DNA of 64,000 nucleotides, from contig NC_135562.1 in the NCBI RefSeq assembly GCF_964340395.1, positions 3,427,634 through 3,491,633 of the forward strand. Direction: 5' to 3'. A model generated the notes under the pieces. The model saw nothing but the letters and a program-made list of their open reading frames with translations, made no database searches and was not told where the DNA came from. The translations under genes were made by a program, and so were the position numbers. This document shows, piece after piece, positions 34,179-45,118 of the stretch. This stretch comes from Glandiceps talaboti. Lineage: Eukaryota > Hemichordata > Enteropneusta > Spengelidae. Position 1 is the stretch's first letter, and the number at the start of each line of letters is the position of its first letter.

Positions 34179-34663
34179 GTATTTCAATGTTAGAGGGCTT
34201 TACAACACAGGTTTGCTCAACAAATACTGGACTGCAGTCACAATGCAAGACCCTACAATCCTACACATTGGGATATATATTAATCTCTATAATACTGTTC
34301 ATAATATCTGAAGATTTAAAATACATCTACTAATAGTCTAACATACTGGTACATTCATACAATGTGTAACCATAGAAATCCCTGAAAACATAAAATATAA
34401 TATTCCTGAGATACTGTTAATAGGGATATTAAGTGGTTCAACTCCCCAAAATTCCCTTCAACACCAATTAATTTTTCTCACAAAAAAGTTCATTAACAAA
34501 ATGTTTATGTTTTTAATTTTATTTTTTATTTTGAAAACTAATTCTAAATTTCTGATTAAAATCATTACTACCTAACCTATTTGCTAAATATCTATGACCC
34601 TCCCTCTTTTTAAAAAAAAAACAAACTTTTATTTAACTCCTCCCACACTGACATAAATCAGTG
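34179..34663. other. Non-coding, no features
   Basis: AT-rich sequence; nothing to report. Confidence 0.5.
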
Positions 34664-34975
34664 ACTTACATGACAATAGCCAGTTGGTTGATTGATAAGT
34701 TGACAGTTTTCTTTGATTTGCATGACAATGAGCAGTTGGCTGATTGACAAGTTGACAGTTTACTTTGAATAGCATGACAATGAGCAGTTGATTGATTGAC
34801 AAGTTGACAGTTTAAGGTGATATGCATGACAATGAGCAGTTGGTTGATTGACAAGTTGACAGCAGTTTTCTTTGATTTTCATGACAATGAGCAGTTGGTT
34901 GATTGACAAGTTGACAGTTTATGGTGACTTGCATGACAATAGCCACTTGCTTGATTGATAAGTTGACAGATAAGT
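34664..34975. repeat. Minisatellite of about 52-60 bp, six copies
   Basis: The phrases CATGACAATGAGCAGTTGG and TTGATTGACAAGTTGACAG recur with a period of roughly 52-60 bp. Confidence 0.92.
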
Positions 34976-37900
34976 TTAGTGAAGCCTGTCAAATCTCATA
35001 AGAGTGAGATATGTGTGACCTAACTACAGACATGCTGGGGAAGTTAATTTCAAACAAAACTTACATAACTTCTAAATATAGCCAAGACATTTTGATTAAA
35101 CAACAAATTTATCAAAAAATTCATTCACAGGCTGAAGGACTTTTTGAATTGGAAAAAGTACTTTTTGTTTACATTTGTCCGTTAAAAAATTTGTTCAGAT
35201 ACAAACATATCAACATTCAGTGTCTATCAAGTGTCCTATCCAGTGCCCCTTCACTGTTTTAAAACTATCAAGTAGTGCCTTGCAAATAAATGAAACTATA
35301 AAGAACAAATGCACAGACATATACAAGTATACACCTAAGGAACTAAAAGACGGGATAAGATCAATGAAGTATTTTGTTCAATACACTTTTTCCAATAATG
35401 ATAAAAAAGTACAAAAAAGGAGTTTAAGGCATTGAATTGAGTAGATTAATACAGATAGGGTACAAAGCCCATGGCTAGGATATTGATATAATTCCAAAAC
35501 TCATTTCTGTGATCATGTGAGCAGATTTAGAGTTTCTGAGCGGCTTGTTTTAAGGGCACTGCCAACTTTGTTGTAACTGACAACTGCAATGTGATCAGAA
35601 ACTTAACTGGTTTCACTCTAAGTCTAAATTTGCTAATGCAATATATTAGGCCAATTCTCACTGATTTGTTCATTAAAGTGACTATTTCTTATTGGTCAAT
35701 ATTGCACAACTATGTCATTATGTCACAGTTGTTTCCATTGGCTTACTTGTATCACATGACTTTAGATTTCAGTCAAATGTCAACTTTTATTATCACTGGC
35801 TGATAAATATACAACTACTCCAAATCTAATTTACCCAGTATATCAAATATTTAGTACAATGACTTTTTTTAGCAGAAAAAATTATTATATTCAAAGTTCT
35901 CAAATTAATGTGTTTGTGTTTTAAGGCAATTGACTCCTTGTCTGACATATAGCATGCACAAGGAAGTGTTGGCAAACAAGAGTTAAGTTAGGCAGGAGTT
36001 CATCAAATGAATCCTATAAGTGCAGTTAGGCAAATTTCTGTGATAGTAGAGTTAGGTAAGTTTGTAGCTCCACTGCCATGACACCATGTTATCAAGTATG
36101 GCATGTGTATGCTGACATTGAGCTTCATTTTTTCCATACGTGTAGGTGTGCTCTAAAGGAAACAAAACTAATGCTATCTCTATGTCTTCACCATCAAATA
36201 TTAATTCTAGAACTGAAGACCTTTTACATTTCTACTCTTTCTATTCTGAACTCTTTCAATTCTGAACACTTTCTATTCTGAACGCTTTCTATTCTAAACA
36301 TTGCCCTGCTATATACTATTGAATATCTCTTGCATATCACAAACAAACAAACAAAAGTTTCACGAAAGGTCATTCACAATATCATGATATCCGTGTTTTT
36401 GCTAGGTATAATCCTGATCCAGGTACTGGATAGGTGAAAATCAAGTGAACTTATAGTAAGTACATCCTGACTATGCTGATGAGATGTCAACAAAAATTTG
36501 GGAGTCGTGAGCAATTTTTTTCCTGATCTGCAGTAGACATTTTCATTTGTAACTACAAATGTAGAGTCCAGTTATCGTCATTCTTGCAGGTAAAAACCAC
36601 AAATCTTGGAGTGGTGCACTCCAAGATCTATTATAAACATAGAAATCTGACATACGTACTACAAAACCCTACAGAGTGATGGGAATGGATAGATTTACTT
36701 ACTTACCACCCTTAACAAAAACACTGATAATATGTACAGTAACTACCAAAATTAGGTTGTTGTTATAGCTATTGCATCTCCTATGGATAGATGGCAACAG
36801 ATAAACCTATTATTTTTAGCAGTAGTGTGTGAACTCAGGTACTAAATATAGGCATACGCCTCAACATGGACAGATTTAGTATACTTCCAGTATAAAATCA
36901 AGATTTCATCATCTCATGTGATAGCTTGGAAAGTGGAAGTACTGCAGTTATAGCTACTACTGATACAGCTACTACAATTGAAGATGGGGCATTTTAAGGG
37001 ACATTTGCCAGCTATAAAACATCAAACTGAATAACAATAAAGTTTCAATTTTTTTTTCATATTGTGTAACTTTCACTTTATTAGACAATGCTGATAGTTT
37101 GGAGAACTAGAAATTACTACGTGGTGATTATAATTTCAAAAATTTGTCTTTTTAAAAAAAAAATTTGATTTTAAAGTAAATGGAGCTTCATGCACTCAAA
37201 TTCCTGTAATTTCCATGAGTTTGTAGAGACATGTCATGGTCAACCTGGATAATAAGAACTTAGCTGATATCACACTCCTGAGAGATTGGAGACTTTTACG
37301 TATACCGAGGGAGTGATCACACTGCTGAGAGGTTCTTGACTAAGCTAGGGAGTGATCACTCTGTTGAGAGGTTCATGACTAAGCTAGGGAGTGACCAGAC
37401 TGTTAAGACATTTGGGACTGAGCTAGGGAGCGATGACAATGTAGAGTGATTGGGGACTAAGCTAGGGAGCAATATGCTGAGAGATTTCAGACTAAAATAG
37501 GGAGGGATATGACACTGCTTAGATATTGTGGACTTAGCTAGCTGGCAAAATAACAGTGCTGAGAGATTGGAACTTTGCTGTAGAATGAAATTATAATGCT
37601 CAAAAATCAACCATTTCAACCAAAGTAGCAAACTGTTCCTAGCATCCTGATCATAACGTTGTTGTAATATCTATACCCCTTACTCTTGCTGCCCTAGCTA
37701 CATTCCTCAAGACAGCATTTTTAGTTATTAGTATGAGAAAAAAAAGAATTGCATAAAATGACAGCCCGGTCTTTTTGCTACTTAAAATAACCATAACATG
37801 CGATAACTCAGTGAGCTCTCAAATCAGAAATTGTTAAATAATTTGTTAATCCTAACAAACGGCAGAACCATTGTCTAAAAAAACCCACAATTTGAAATTT

Positions 37901-38285
37901 GAGACTGAAAACCAAATCTATGCTAATTTACTTAGAATGTCCCCCAATGGACCCACGTGTTTGGCACATACATAGTCTAACCCTTTGGCTGAGGTTATAT
38001 ATTCTGTTTGATTTTTTTTTTGTAAAACGTCTGCCTACTTTGAAAATATTGTAGAAAGTCACAATAGATTCATTTGAAACAGTCAAACAACCCTTAACAA
38101 ATTGTGCACTGTTAAAAAAAGTCTGAAAACTACATAAAATTATTTCATTTTGGTTTAGTGGAATATTGAGTAGCACCTACTAAAAAGTATGGCTGTATCA
38201 CCTGTAAGGTTCTATCTTGCTTGATAGAAACATGGGAACTCCATAGGAGTTCATTACTAACACTACTACCAATCATCTGCCCTTC
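34976..38285. other. No gene seen; two small tandem repeats and one palindrome
   Basis: A short repeat of CTTTCTATTCTGAAC lies at about 36235-36300. A degenerate repeat of about 43 bp (AAGCTAGGGAGTGATCAC..., GAGAGGTTC) runs through 37268-37575. ATCTTGGAGTG-GTG-CACTCCAAGAT at 36603-36627 is a perfect 11-bp stem. Open frames here show no domain. Confidence 0.5.
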
Positions 38286-38594
38286 CCTGTTATAGCCAAT
38301 CAAATCCATTAATTTGGCCAATCAAATTGTTACAACCAATGAAATTCATTGTTATCGCCAATGAAATCCATTGTTACAGCCAATGAAATTGTTCGTTATG
38401 GCTGATCAAATCAATCGTTACAACCAATGAAATTCATTGTTATCGCCAATGAAATCCATTGTTACAGCCAATGAAATTGTTCGTTATGGCTGATCAAATC
38501 AATCGTTACAGCCAATGAAATTTTTTGTTATGGCTGATCAAATCCATTGTTACAGCCAATCAAATGCCTTGTTATGGCCAATCAAATTCAATGC
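38286..38594. repeat. CCAAT satellite, 22-bp units in an 88-bp higher-order repeat, reaching into the gene end
   Basis: On the minus strand units read TTTGATTGGC(C/T)(A/G)TAAC with variants. An 88-bp super-unit repeats with starts at 38330, 38418 and 38506. The right-most unit contains the last codons and stop of the 3-O-sulfotransferase (FDWP-stop, at 38572-38583). Confidence 0.9.
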
Positions 38595-39564
38595 CCACCA
38601 TTTCTTCAAATCTTTCATTAAAAGGCTGGTAGAATTGCTGTAGTTTTTGAATAACTTTGGGATCAACATCAGGGTGTTTTCTTCCTTTACTGTCCGACAG
38701 ACATTTATTAGTCCTCTCATCCTTCATACAGTAGAATCCTCTGGTTTCATTGAAATAAAAATTATTATGGGATATTCGATGCTCTAAACCGAGAAAATCT
38801 TCCACTTTTTGTAACTCGGAGACCGGATCCTTAGTAAGTTTATCTCCATCCACGATTTGAATCTGGCTCTTAGGGTACAATGCCAACCACTTTTCCATAT
38901 GTTTTGAGTACATTGATGTTCGAACAGCTTTGAATTTTGTATTGATGCGTGAGCCATCCATTACAAGTTCCTCGAAATTTTCATGAGGTTTATTTCGTTC
39001 CTCTTTGTGGGAATGAATCTGCGTATAATCTGATATGACCCGAGTTGTTGGATCGCGAACAATGAGCAAGAGTTTCACGGAAGGATCCATATCATAAATG
39101 CGTTTTGGTGCTTCGTCTGTAATAAAATAAGCCGGGCTTTTTTCCATAGTTATTTGATCTGGATACGAGTATGGCATCCTCCGCCTGTACCAGTCTAAAC
39201 CGCGGCTGTAATTCTCATCGCGATCAAAAAAATGGATTTCTTCTGACGCAGCCTGAACTTTCGGATGTAATTTCAACATCGCAAGCAGTGCACGAGTTCC
39301 ACATTTCCGAACTCCGATAATGATAGCTTGTGGCAATCTTCTTTTCATTCCCTTTGCATGGAAAAAATCAGTAGAATCATCGGCACCCATGTCCAGATCA
39401 TCATCATCGTTGTCACCTCTGGCTTGGATAGTTGTAAATGGTTTCGGTTTCACAAAACACAAGATGTCTTCTTTTGAATGGAAGACCATGTTGCCAAGTA
39501 GAACAAGTACAAAAATACTTGCCACCACACATGCAACAAAAAATTTTGTCTTAATTGTCATCAT
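38572..39564 (-). CDS. HS3ST1-like: Heparan sulfate glucosamine 3-O-sulfotransferase (type 1-like), second copy
   Basis: 330 residues, about 70% identical to the gene at 8350 in the catalytic domain. Membrane anchor at about residues 8-28, an acidic stem (DNDDDDLDMGADD, about 51-63) absent from the other copy, then the sulfotransferase domain: RKCGTRALL (86-94, with the same unusual Cys), EEIHFFD (probable catalytic Glu109), EKSPAYF, LLLIVRDPTTRVISDYTQ, IVDGD, FYC...KC, KGRKHPDVDP and a C-terminal FDWP. It acts in the Golgi on heparan sulfate with PAPS as donor. The coding exon follows an acceptor TTTTGCAG at 39639-39646. The first in-frame ATG is 39564. The position of the paralogue's ATG is ACG here, so the start could lie slightly upstream if that codon is used. 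Faces its paralogue. Confidence 0.95.
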   Translation of the reverse strand: MMTIKTKFFVACVVASIFVLVLLGNMVFHSKEDILCFVKPKPFTTIQARGDNDDDDLDMGADDSTDFFHAKGMKRRLPQAIIIGVRKCGTRALLAMLKLHPKVQAASEEIHFFDRDENYSRGLDWYRRRMPYSYPDQITMEKSPAYFITDEAPKRIYDMDPSVKLLLIVRDPTTRVISDYTQIHSHKEERNKPHENFEELVMDGSRINTKFKAVRTSMYSKHMEKWLALYPKSQIQIVDGDKLTKDPVSELQKVEDFLGLEHRISHNNFYFNETRGFYCMKDERTNKCLSDSKGRKHPDVDPKVIQKLQQFYQPFNERFEEMVGIEFDWP

Positions 39565-39639
39565 TGTTTCCCATAGCAACGTCACATCTAATAAGAAACT
39601 TCATGTAGTGAAATGGAAGCACTGGTCGGTCTCACACGC

Positions 39640-41221
39640 TGCAAAACAAGAAAAAGAAACAACTGTTAATATTATGATTATATCTCTTACTATATACAGT
39701 TAGGTAGTGTGCACGAGAGATGAGACTACAGTCCTTGTCGAGACTGAACACATATAGTGTGAATGTCTAATGACACATGTAGATCTATTATTGAGAATAG
39801 ATCCATGGTCTAACTGACACTTCCACTATGGATTACGGTAGAGTGAAAAAACACTTGTCTGGCAGAATATAGACAAAGTTGGTGCAGACGCTTCCATGTC
39901 TGTTGTCCAGAACAAAAAGAATGATCCTACGTAATCCTTACTGCTCCATTGATGAGATAACACTAATGTTAGAAGCTGGTGGGATTGAATTCCTATAAGT
40001 TGAATCTAAGCAGGATTCAATGAAAAATCCCTGGCCTTAATGTTTTGAACTTAAAGTGGGCTTCAAAGAACACTGTCATATGTTGCCTAACTCAGTGAAA
40101 TAAGAGAAACTGACAGTCCTGTTTGTAAGTTTTTTTGTTGACAATGAATTACTGCCTGCAGAAAAAGAGAGAGACAGTGAGTGAACTACGTGTACACTAT
40201 GAATACAAAACACAGGAAGTAGGACAGCTGACAGTTTGTTCCTTACTAACACCTCATATAGCTTAGACTATGAAACATCATAGAAGTGGCACCTTGTACA
40301 TGAATCCACAACATGAAAGGATGTCCCATAACTAGCAGTGTACTTCTGTTCTGCTCCTCCAACAAACATGAGGAAAGATAGCATGAAAAGCTATGCCCAG
40401 ACACCAAACGCCATATGTACTTAAATCATTTTTTTATATGCCCACACTCTATGACTTTATTGGCTGTCAATCTGATATACACAAGTACACATGCAAGCAA
40501 TGATTTCATTGGTTGTCAAGCTGGTATATACAAGTATGTGTAAACCACAATTTAATTGGCTATAATGATTTTAACAGGCACACATGAATACAACATACAA
40601 TTTGATTGGCTGTCAGGCTACTATACTTGTATGCAGTAAATGCATGTACATGTATTTGTATGCTAATAATTCCACAGCTTAGCGCAATGAAAGAAAGTTA
40701 ACTTTTCCTTTTGAACAAATATGTTATAAATTTCACTTTCATTTCAGATAAGATTGACACAAATTGCCCCTAATGTCAAATAAACAGTTCAAATGAATCG
40801 TAAGTATGACACATTTCAGGAAAATGGTTTAAAGTAGGTAGAGTTGAAATGTCTGCCATTTATACATGATTTGAGTGGGGTGGTTATAACATGTACCGCT
40901 ATAGAAAAGTGACTGTATAGTAAGGCACTGTCAATTTTGTGCAAAGATAACGTTTATTCAGATGCTTGCATTTCAGTGCTTCTCAAGAATCATTCTCTCA
41001 CTATACTGGATACAATTTCACAAACAAGTGTTTTCTGCAGGGGATTATACAATTCGATATATTGAACCGTGCAATCAAAACAGGCATATGAGATGGCTGC
41101 CTTTAGGCTACAAGCAGGAATATGCTTGATCACAGAATAGGCGTCACTTCATTCAAATGCAAGTCAACCGAAAAAAACATGTGACTTTCATTAGGTGACA
41201 AGTATTTCAAGCTGAATACCA
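39640..41221. other. Upstream of the second 3-O-sulfotransferase; no gene seen
   Basis: This is the 5' intron or promoter side of that gene. Scattered TTGATTGGCTGTCA words (about 40455-40615) recall the CCAAT arrays. No donor can be matched confidently to the acceptor at 39639. Confidence 0.5.
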
Positions 41222-41712
41222 GCAGTTCTGTAGCCTGTCTACATCTCTGATCTGTGTCTACATCTCTGATGTGTGTCTACATCTCTGATGTGTGTCTACA
41301 TCTCTGATGTGTGTCTACATCTCTGATCTGTGTCTACATCTCTGATCATGATCTGTGTCTACATCTCTGATCTGTGTCTACATCCCTGATCTGTGTCTAC
41401 ATCTCTGATCTGTGTCTACATCCCTGATCTGTGTCTACATCCCTGATCTGTGTCTACATCCCTGATCTGTGTCTACATCTCTGATCTGTGTCTACATCTC
41501 TGATCTGTGTCTACATCTCTGATCTGTGTCTACATCCCTGATCTGTGTCTACATCCCTGATCTGTGTCTACATCCCTGATCTGTGTCTACATCCCGGATC
41601 TGTGTCTACATCTCTGATCTGTGTCTACATCTCTGATCTGTGTCTATATCTCTCTGATCTGTGTTTATGGTGCTGATCTGACTGTGTCTACAACGTTCAT
41701 CTGTGTCTACAT
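41222..41712. repeat. 19-bp minisatellite TGTGTCTACATCTCTGATC, about 25 copies
   Basis: Nearly perfect tandem units. The middle units vary at one site (TCTCTG or TCCCTG), and the last few units decay. Confidence 0.97.
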
Positions 41713-43589
41713 CCCTGATCTATGTCTACGATATCTGAATGTTGGCAGGAGCTATCACACATACAGATCTGTGATGTACACAGCCTAGCAGTTCTATAGG
41801 TTTTGAGTTGAGACAGGTTTCCTGTAAATGTAAATGTAATCCCATAAGTAGTAAATGTGTATAATTTTTTCTTATTTATATTTTTCCCCTTATTTTTCAT
41901 TTTCTTATGTTCTTTATAACTGCTAATGAATGAATGACAGTTTCGTAACTCTATCAGTATCACAGTAGTTACAGTTTTTTTGACAAATGAATAAATGATC
42001 AGAAGCATTGATCCACACTGGTACTGTTAAAATGGATATGAAGACAGTGTACAGAGTTCCATAAATGATTAGTACACATGGGCACGCAATTCAACATACA
42101 GCGTTAAGGGTTATAACTTCTTCATTCAATATCCTGACAATTCCATTAGTTTCCATACAAAATATCGATTTTTCCTCATCTGTTTCGAAATGGTTATGAT
42201 TTCAGAACTTTCCAGGACTCACAGGTACAATTATCAACAAGTATATAAACACTTTAGTACGACTCAAGTATGACTTGAAATTGAATGGTACTAGAAATTG
42301 AACATTACATACTGAAGTGTATGAATCTACTATTGAAATTTCTGGGACTTATATACAAATAAATTCGAATATACGGTCACGTAATGCCATTTGAAATGAA
42401 ATGTTATGACGTTTATGAATTCAGAGTTTAAATTTTCTAGAAATTCAGGAATTCATTATGTATAAATAGGGATATGAAAAGTGTGAGATGAAATTTGATT
42501 TAACCCTTTCATTCCTTTAGACGACATTGGAATAAATAGAATCTTGATTGTAAGAACATTTTCTAAAATTTAAGAATATTACTTCATTGGGAAGTAATAT
42601 TTCTTGAATTCTGGTCTAAAATAAAGTTGATCTTTTTCCAAAAATTACAGAGAAACAAGAATTTTTGTTCAGAAATTTTGGCGGGAAAGTTTCTAGTCCT
42701 GAAAGGGTTAAAAATGACAACTATAATGTAAATCTAAGGTTTCAATTTTCCAGAACTTTTGGGAATAAAGTTATAAACATGTACGTACATGTATATGACC
42801 ATGAAAGGTAACTTGAAATGGAACATTCTGAAGTTTATAAATCCATGAAATATACATGAAAGTGAAGTACATTGCAGTATTGTACTGAGTAAATCTTTTG
42901 AAATGAACGACATGAATATGATAGACATTTCGTGAAACTTATAATCGGCCAAATCTAAATCGTAATCAAGGGAAGATCCTCATGAGGAGAATAAGTTGAT
43001 AAAGGGTTACTCCTTCAATCAAGTAAAGTTAACTCCCACAATAGTGCGGGTCATTTTTTGACAAGTCGTCACTCGGCACAATAACAAGGTAATCATTTTT
43101 GAAATCACCTCTAAGACGCCTACAATTTGTATGGTACATATAAAAGACGTAGTATTTCCTTTTAATGTGTCGTTGGAGAGAAGATTAAATTAAATGCCCA
43201 TTCACACGGAACAAAAAGGTTACACTATGTACATAAGTGAATATAACTTAATTTTCATGAGAGCACTTCTACTTGGTGCAAAACATGATGCTTTGTTGGG
43301 GTATAAAAAGATGAAATGGAATTTTGTAAAAATGCACTTCAACGTAATAATCCACGGCTAAAATGAAATAAACTCTCACTTAAGTTGGATTAAATATTTC
43401 TCGACGACATAATTCTACAAATGTACGTAAAAAATAAATGTGCTTAGGTGTCTGATTGTCTCCATAGAAACGTTACTCACGCAATGAACAAAATTTGCCA
43501 ATTCTTATATACATGTACTGCTGAAAGTTTGATATACAGGCTTATGCATGTATGTACGTATATGTACATTTTGTATACGCGTCTAAAAT
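41713..43589. other. No gene seen
   Basis: AT-rich sequence with many GAAATTT/AAATTTC-like words; no protein-like frame and no clear repeat. Confidence 0.5.
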
Positions 43590-43830
43590 GTTTTTTACAA
43601 CTTATAACATTCAGGTAAAACATTTGCATCATGTGCGACACTTATTTGTAGCATCCATATCAAGTGTCATTTCTACAACTTGCAACACTCAAGTAAAACA
43701 TTTGCATGATTTGCTACACTCATTAATTATAGCACCCATACCAATTGTCATTTCTACAACTTGCAACACTCAAGTAAAACATTTGCATGATTTGCCACAG
43801 CTGTTTGTAGCATCCATATCAAGTGTAAAG
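43590..43830. repeat. 80-bp tandem repeat, three copies
   Basis: The phrase ACAACTTGCAACACTCAAGT or a close variant starts at 43597, 43675 and 43756, each followed by AAAACATTTGCAT and a variable part ending in ATATCAAGTGT. Confidence 0.92.
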
Positions 43831-44382
43831 GTATACTTTTTCAATTACTTTAATTATCAGCTCAGTATGTGGAGTTGTCTCAATGTATCTGTAAACAATG
43901 TTAGCAGTCCAAATCAAGTAAATAGTCACTGACTAGAATGTAAACAATGTAGCAGTACAGTAAATAGTCAATGACTAGAGTGTAAACAGAGATACCATAA
44001 CACATTGTTGTTACAGGTTGTATTTTTTTCAAATGGAGTAAAATGTGACAATTATTACAGTTAATTTATTTAGGTATACTAGAGGGGCATACAATAAGTT
44101 GAGTTTCTAATAATACACGGTACGTGTTCAGTATTCCATGTGAAGTATACTTAACCATCACTTTCTGCTATTTATGTATAAATGTATAACACATAAACAA
44201 AGTAATGACTTCATTTAGAGACAAGATTCAAGTACGATAACAGAAACGGAATATTAGGTTAAATGTTGTTGCAAAGGCATACATCATGATTCATCAACAT
44301 TATGATTCATTCTACATGTACGTGTTTACAGTTTTATGTTTTTAAGAATATTATGAACTACATAGCTCGTGCCACTTCAATG
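43831..44382. other. No gene seen
   Basis: Contains a short local duplication (GACTAGA-TGTAAACA, about 43930-43985). Nothing else. Confidence 0.5.
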
Positions 44383-44692
44383 AACATGCAGTGACATCCA
44401 CTAGAGAGACAGGTAGTAAGCATAATACATGGAGTACAGGACATTACAAGCCACAGTTTTAGTTCAGGTATACTGTATATATCCCTTTCAGTGACTCCAC
44501 TAGACAGACAATAGTAGTCACAATACATGTAGTACTGGACATTACAAGCCACAGTTTTAGTTCAGGTATACTGTATATATCCCTGTCAGTGACTCCACTA
44601 GACAGACAGACAGGAGTCACAATGCATGGAGTACTGGATATTACAAGCCACAGTTTTAGTTCAGGTACATATATTCCTTCCAGTAACTTCAC
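44383..44692. repeat. 98-bp tandem repeat, about three copies
   Basis: ATTACAAGCCACAGTTTTAG begins at 44443, 44541 and 44640. Each unit ends in TGACTCCACTAGACAGACA. Open frames through it are artefacts. Confidence 0.93.
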
Positions 44693-44982
44693 TTCTGAAT
44701 TTATTCAGTGAATAAATCTAGTATTATCACAAGGCCTATCAATAATCACTAAGTGACAACTACCGGTACTAGCATTACATGTACTCTGTACTTTTGTTGT
44801 CCTCCAGTCACGAATTCATACTCATACTTGTGTGCAGACATATTCATGTATATTGTACATGTCTATACTAGTATATTGTACTTTCTACCCTCCTAACCAG
44901 TAATTCAACCATCCTCTCATTTAGTCAAGTATCTATGCATGCACACACATGTACATGTACTTACATACCTTGAGCACTTGCA

Positions 44983-44990
44983 TACATACA

Positions 44991-45023
<33 letters not shown>

Positions 45024-45073
45024 CTGCATACATACATACATACATACATACATGCATGCATGCATGCATGCAT

Positions 45074-45118
<45 letters not shown>
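44983..45118. repeat. (CATA)n-(CATG)n-(CA)n compound microsatellite
   Basis: Simple repeats in sequence, with a short interruption TATCTG. Confidence 0.97.

Noticed and set aside
38572-39585. Longer 3-O-sulfotransferase start at 39585
   Set aside because: That codon is GTG on the minus strand and the frame upstream has a TGA; the first in-frame ATG is at 39564.
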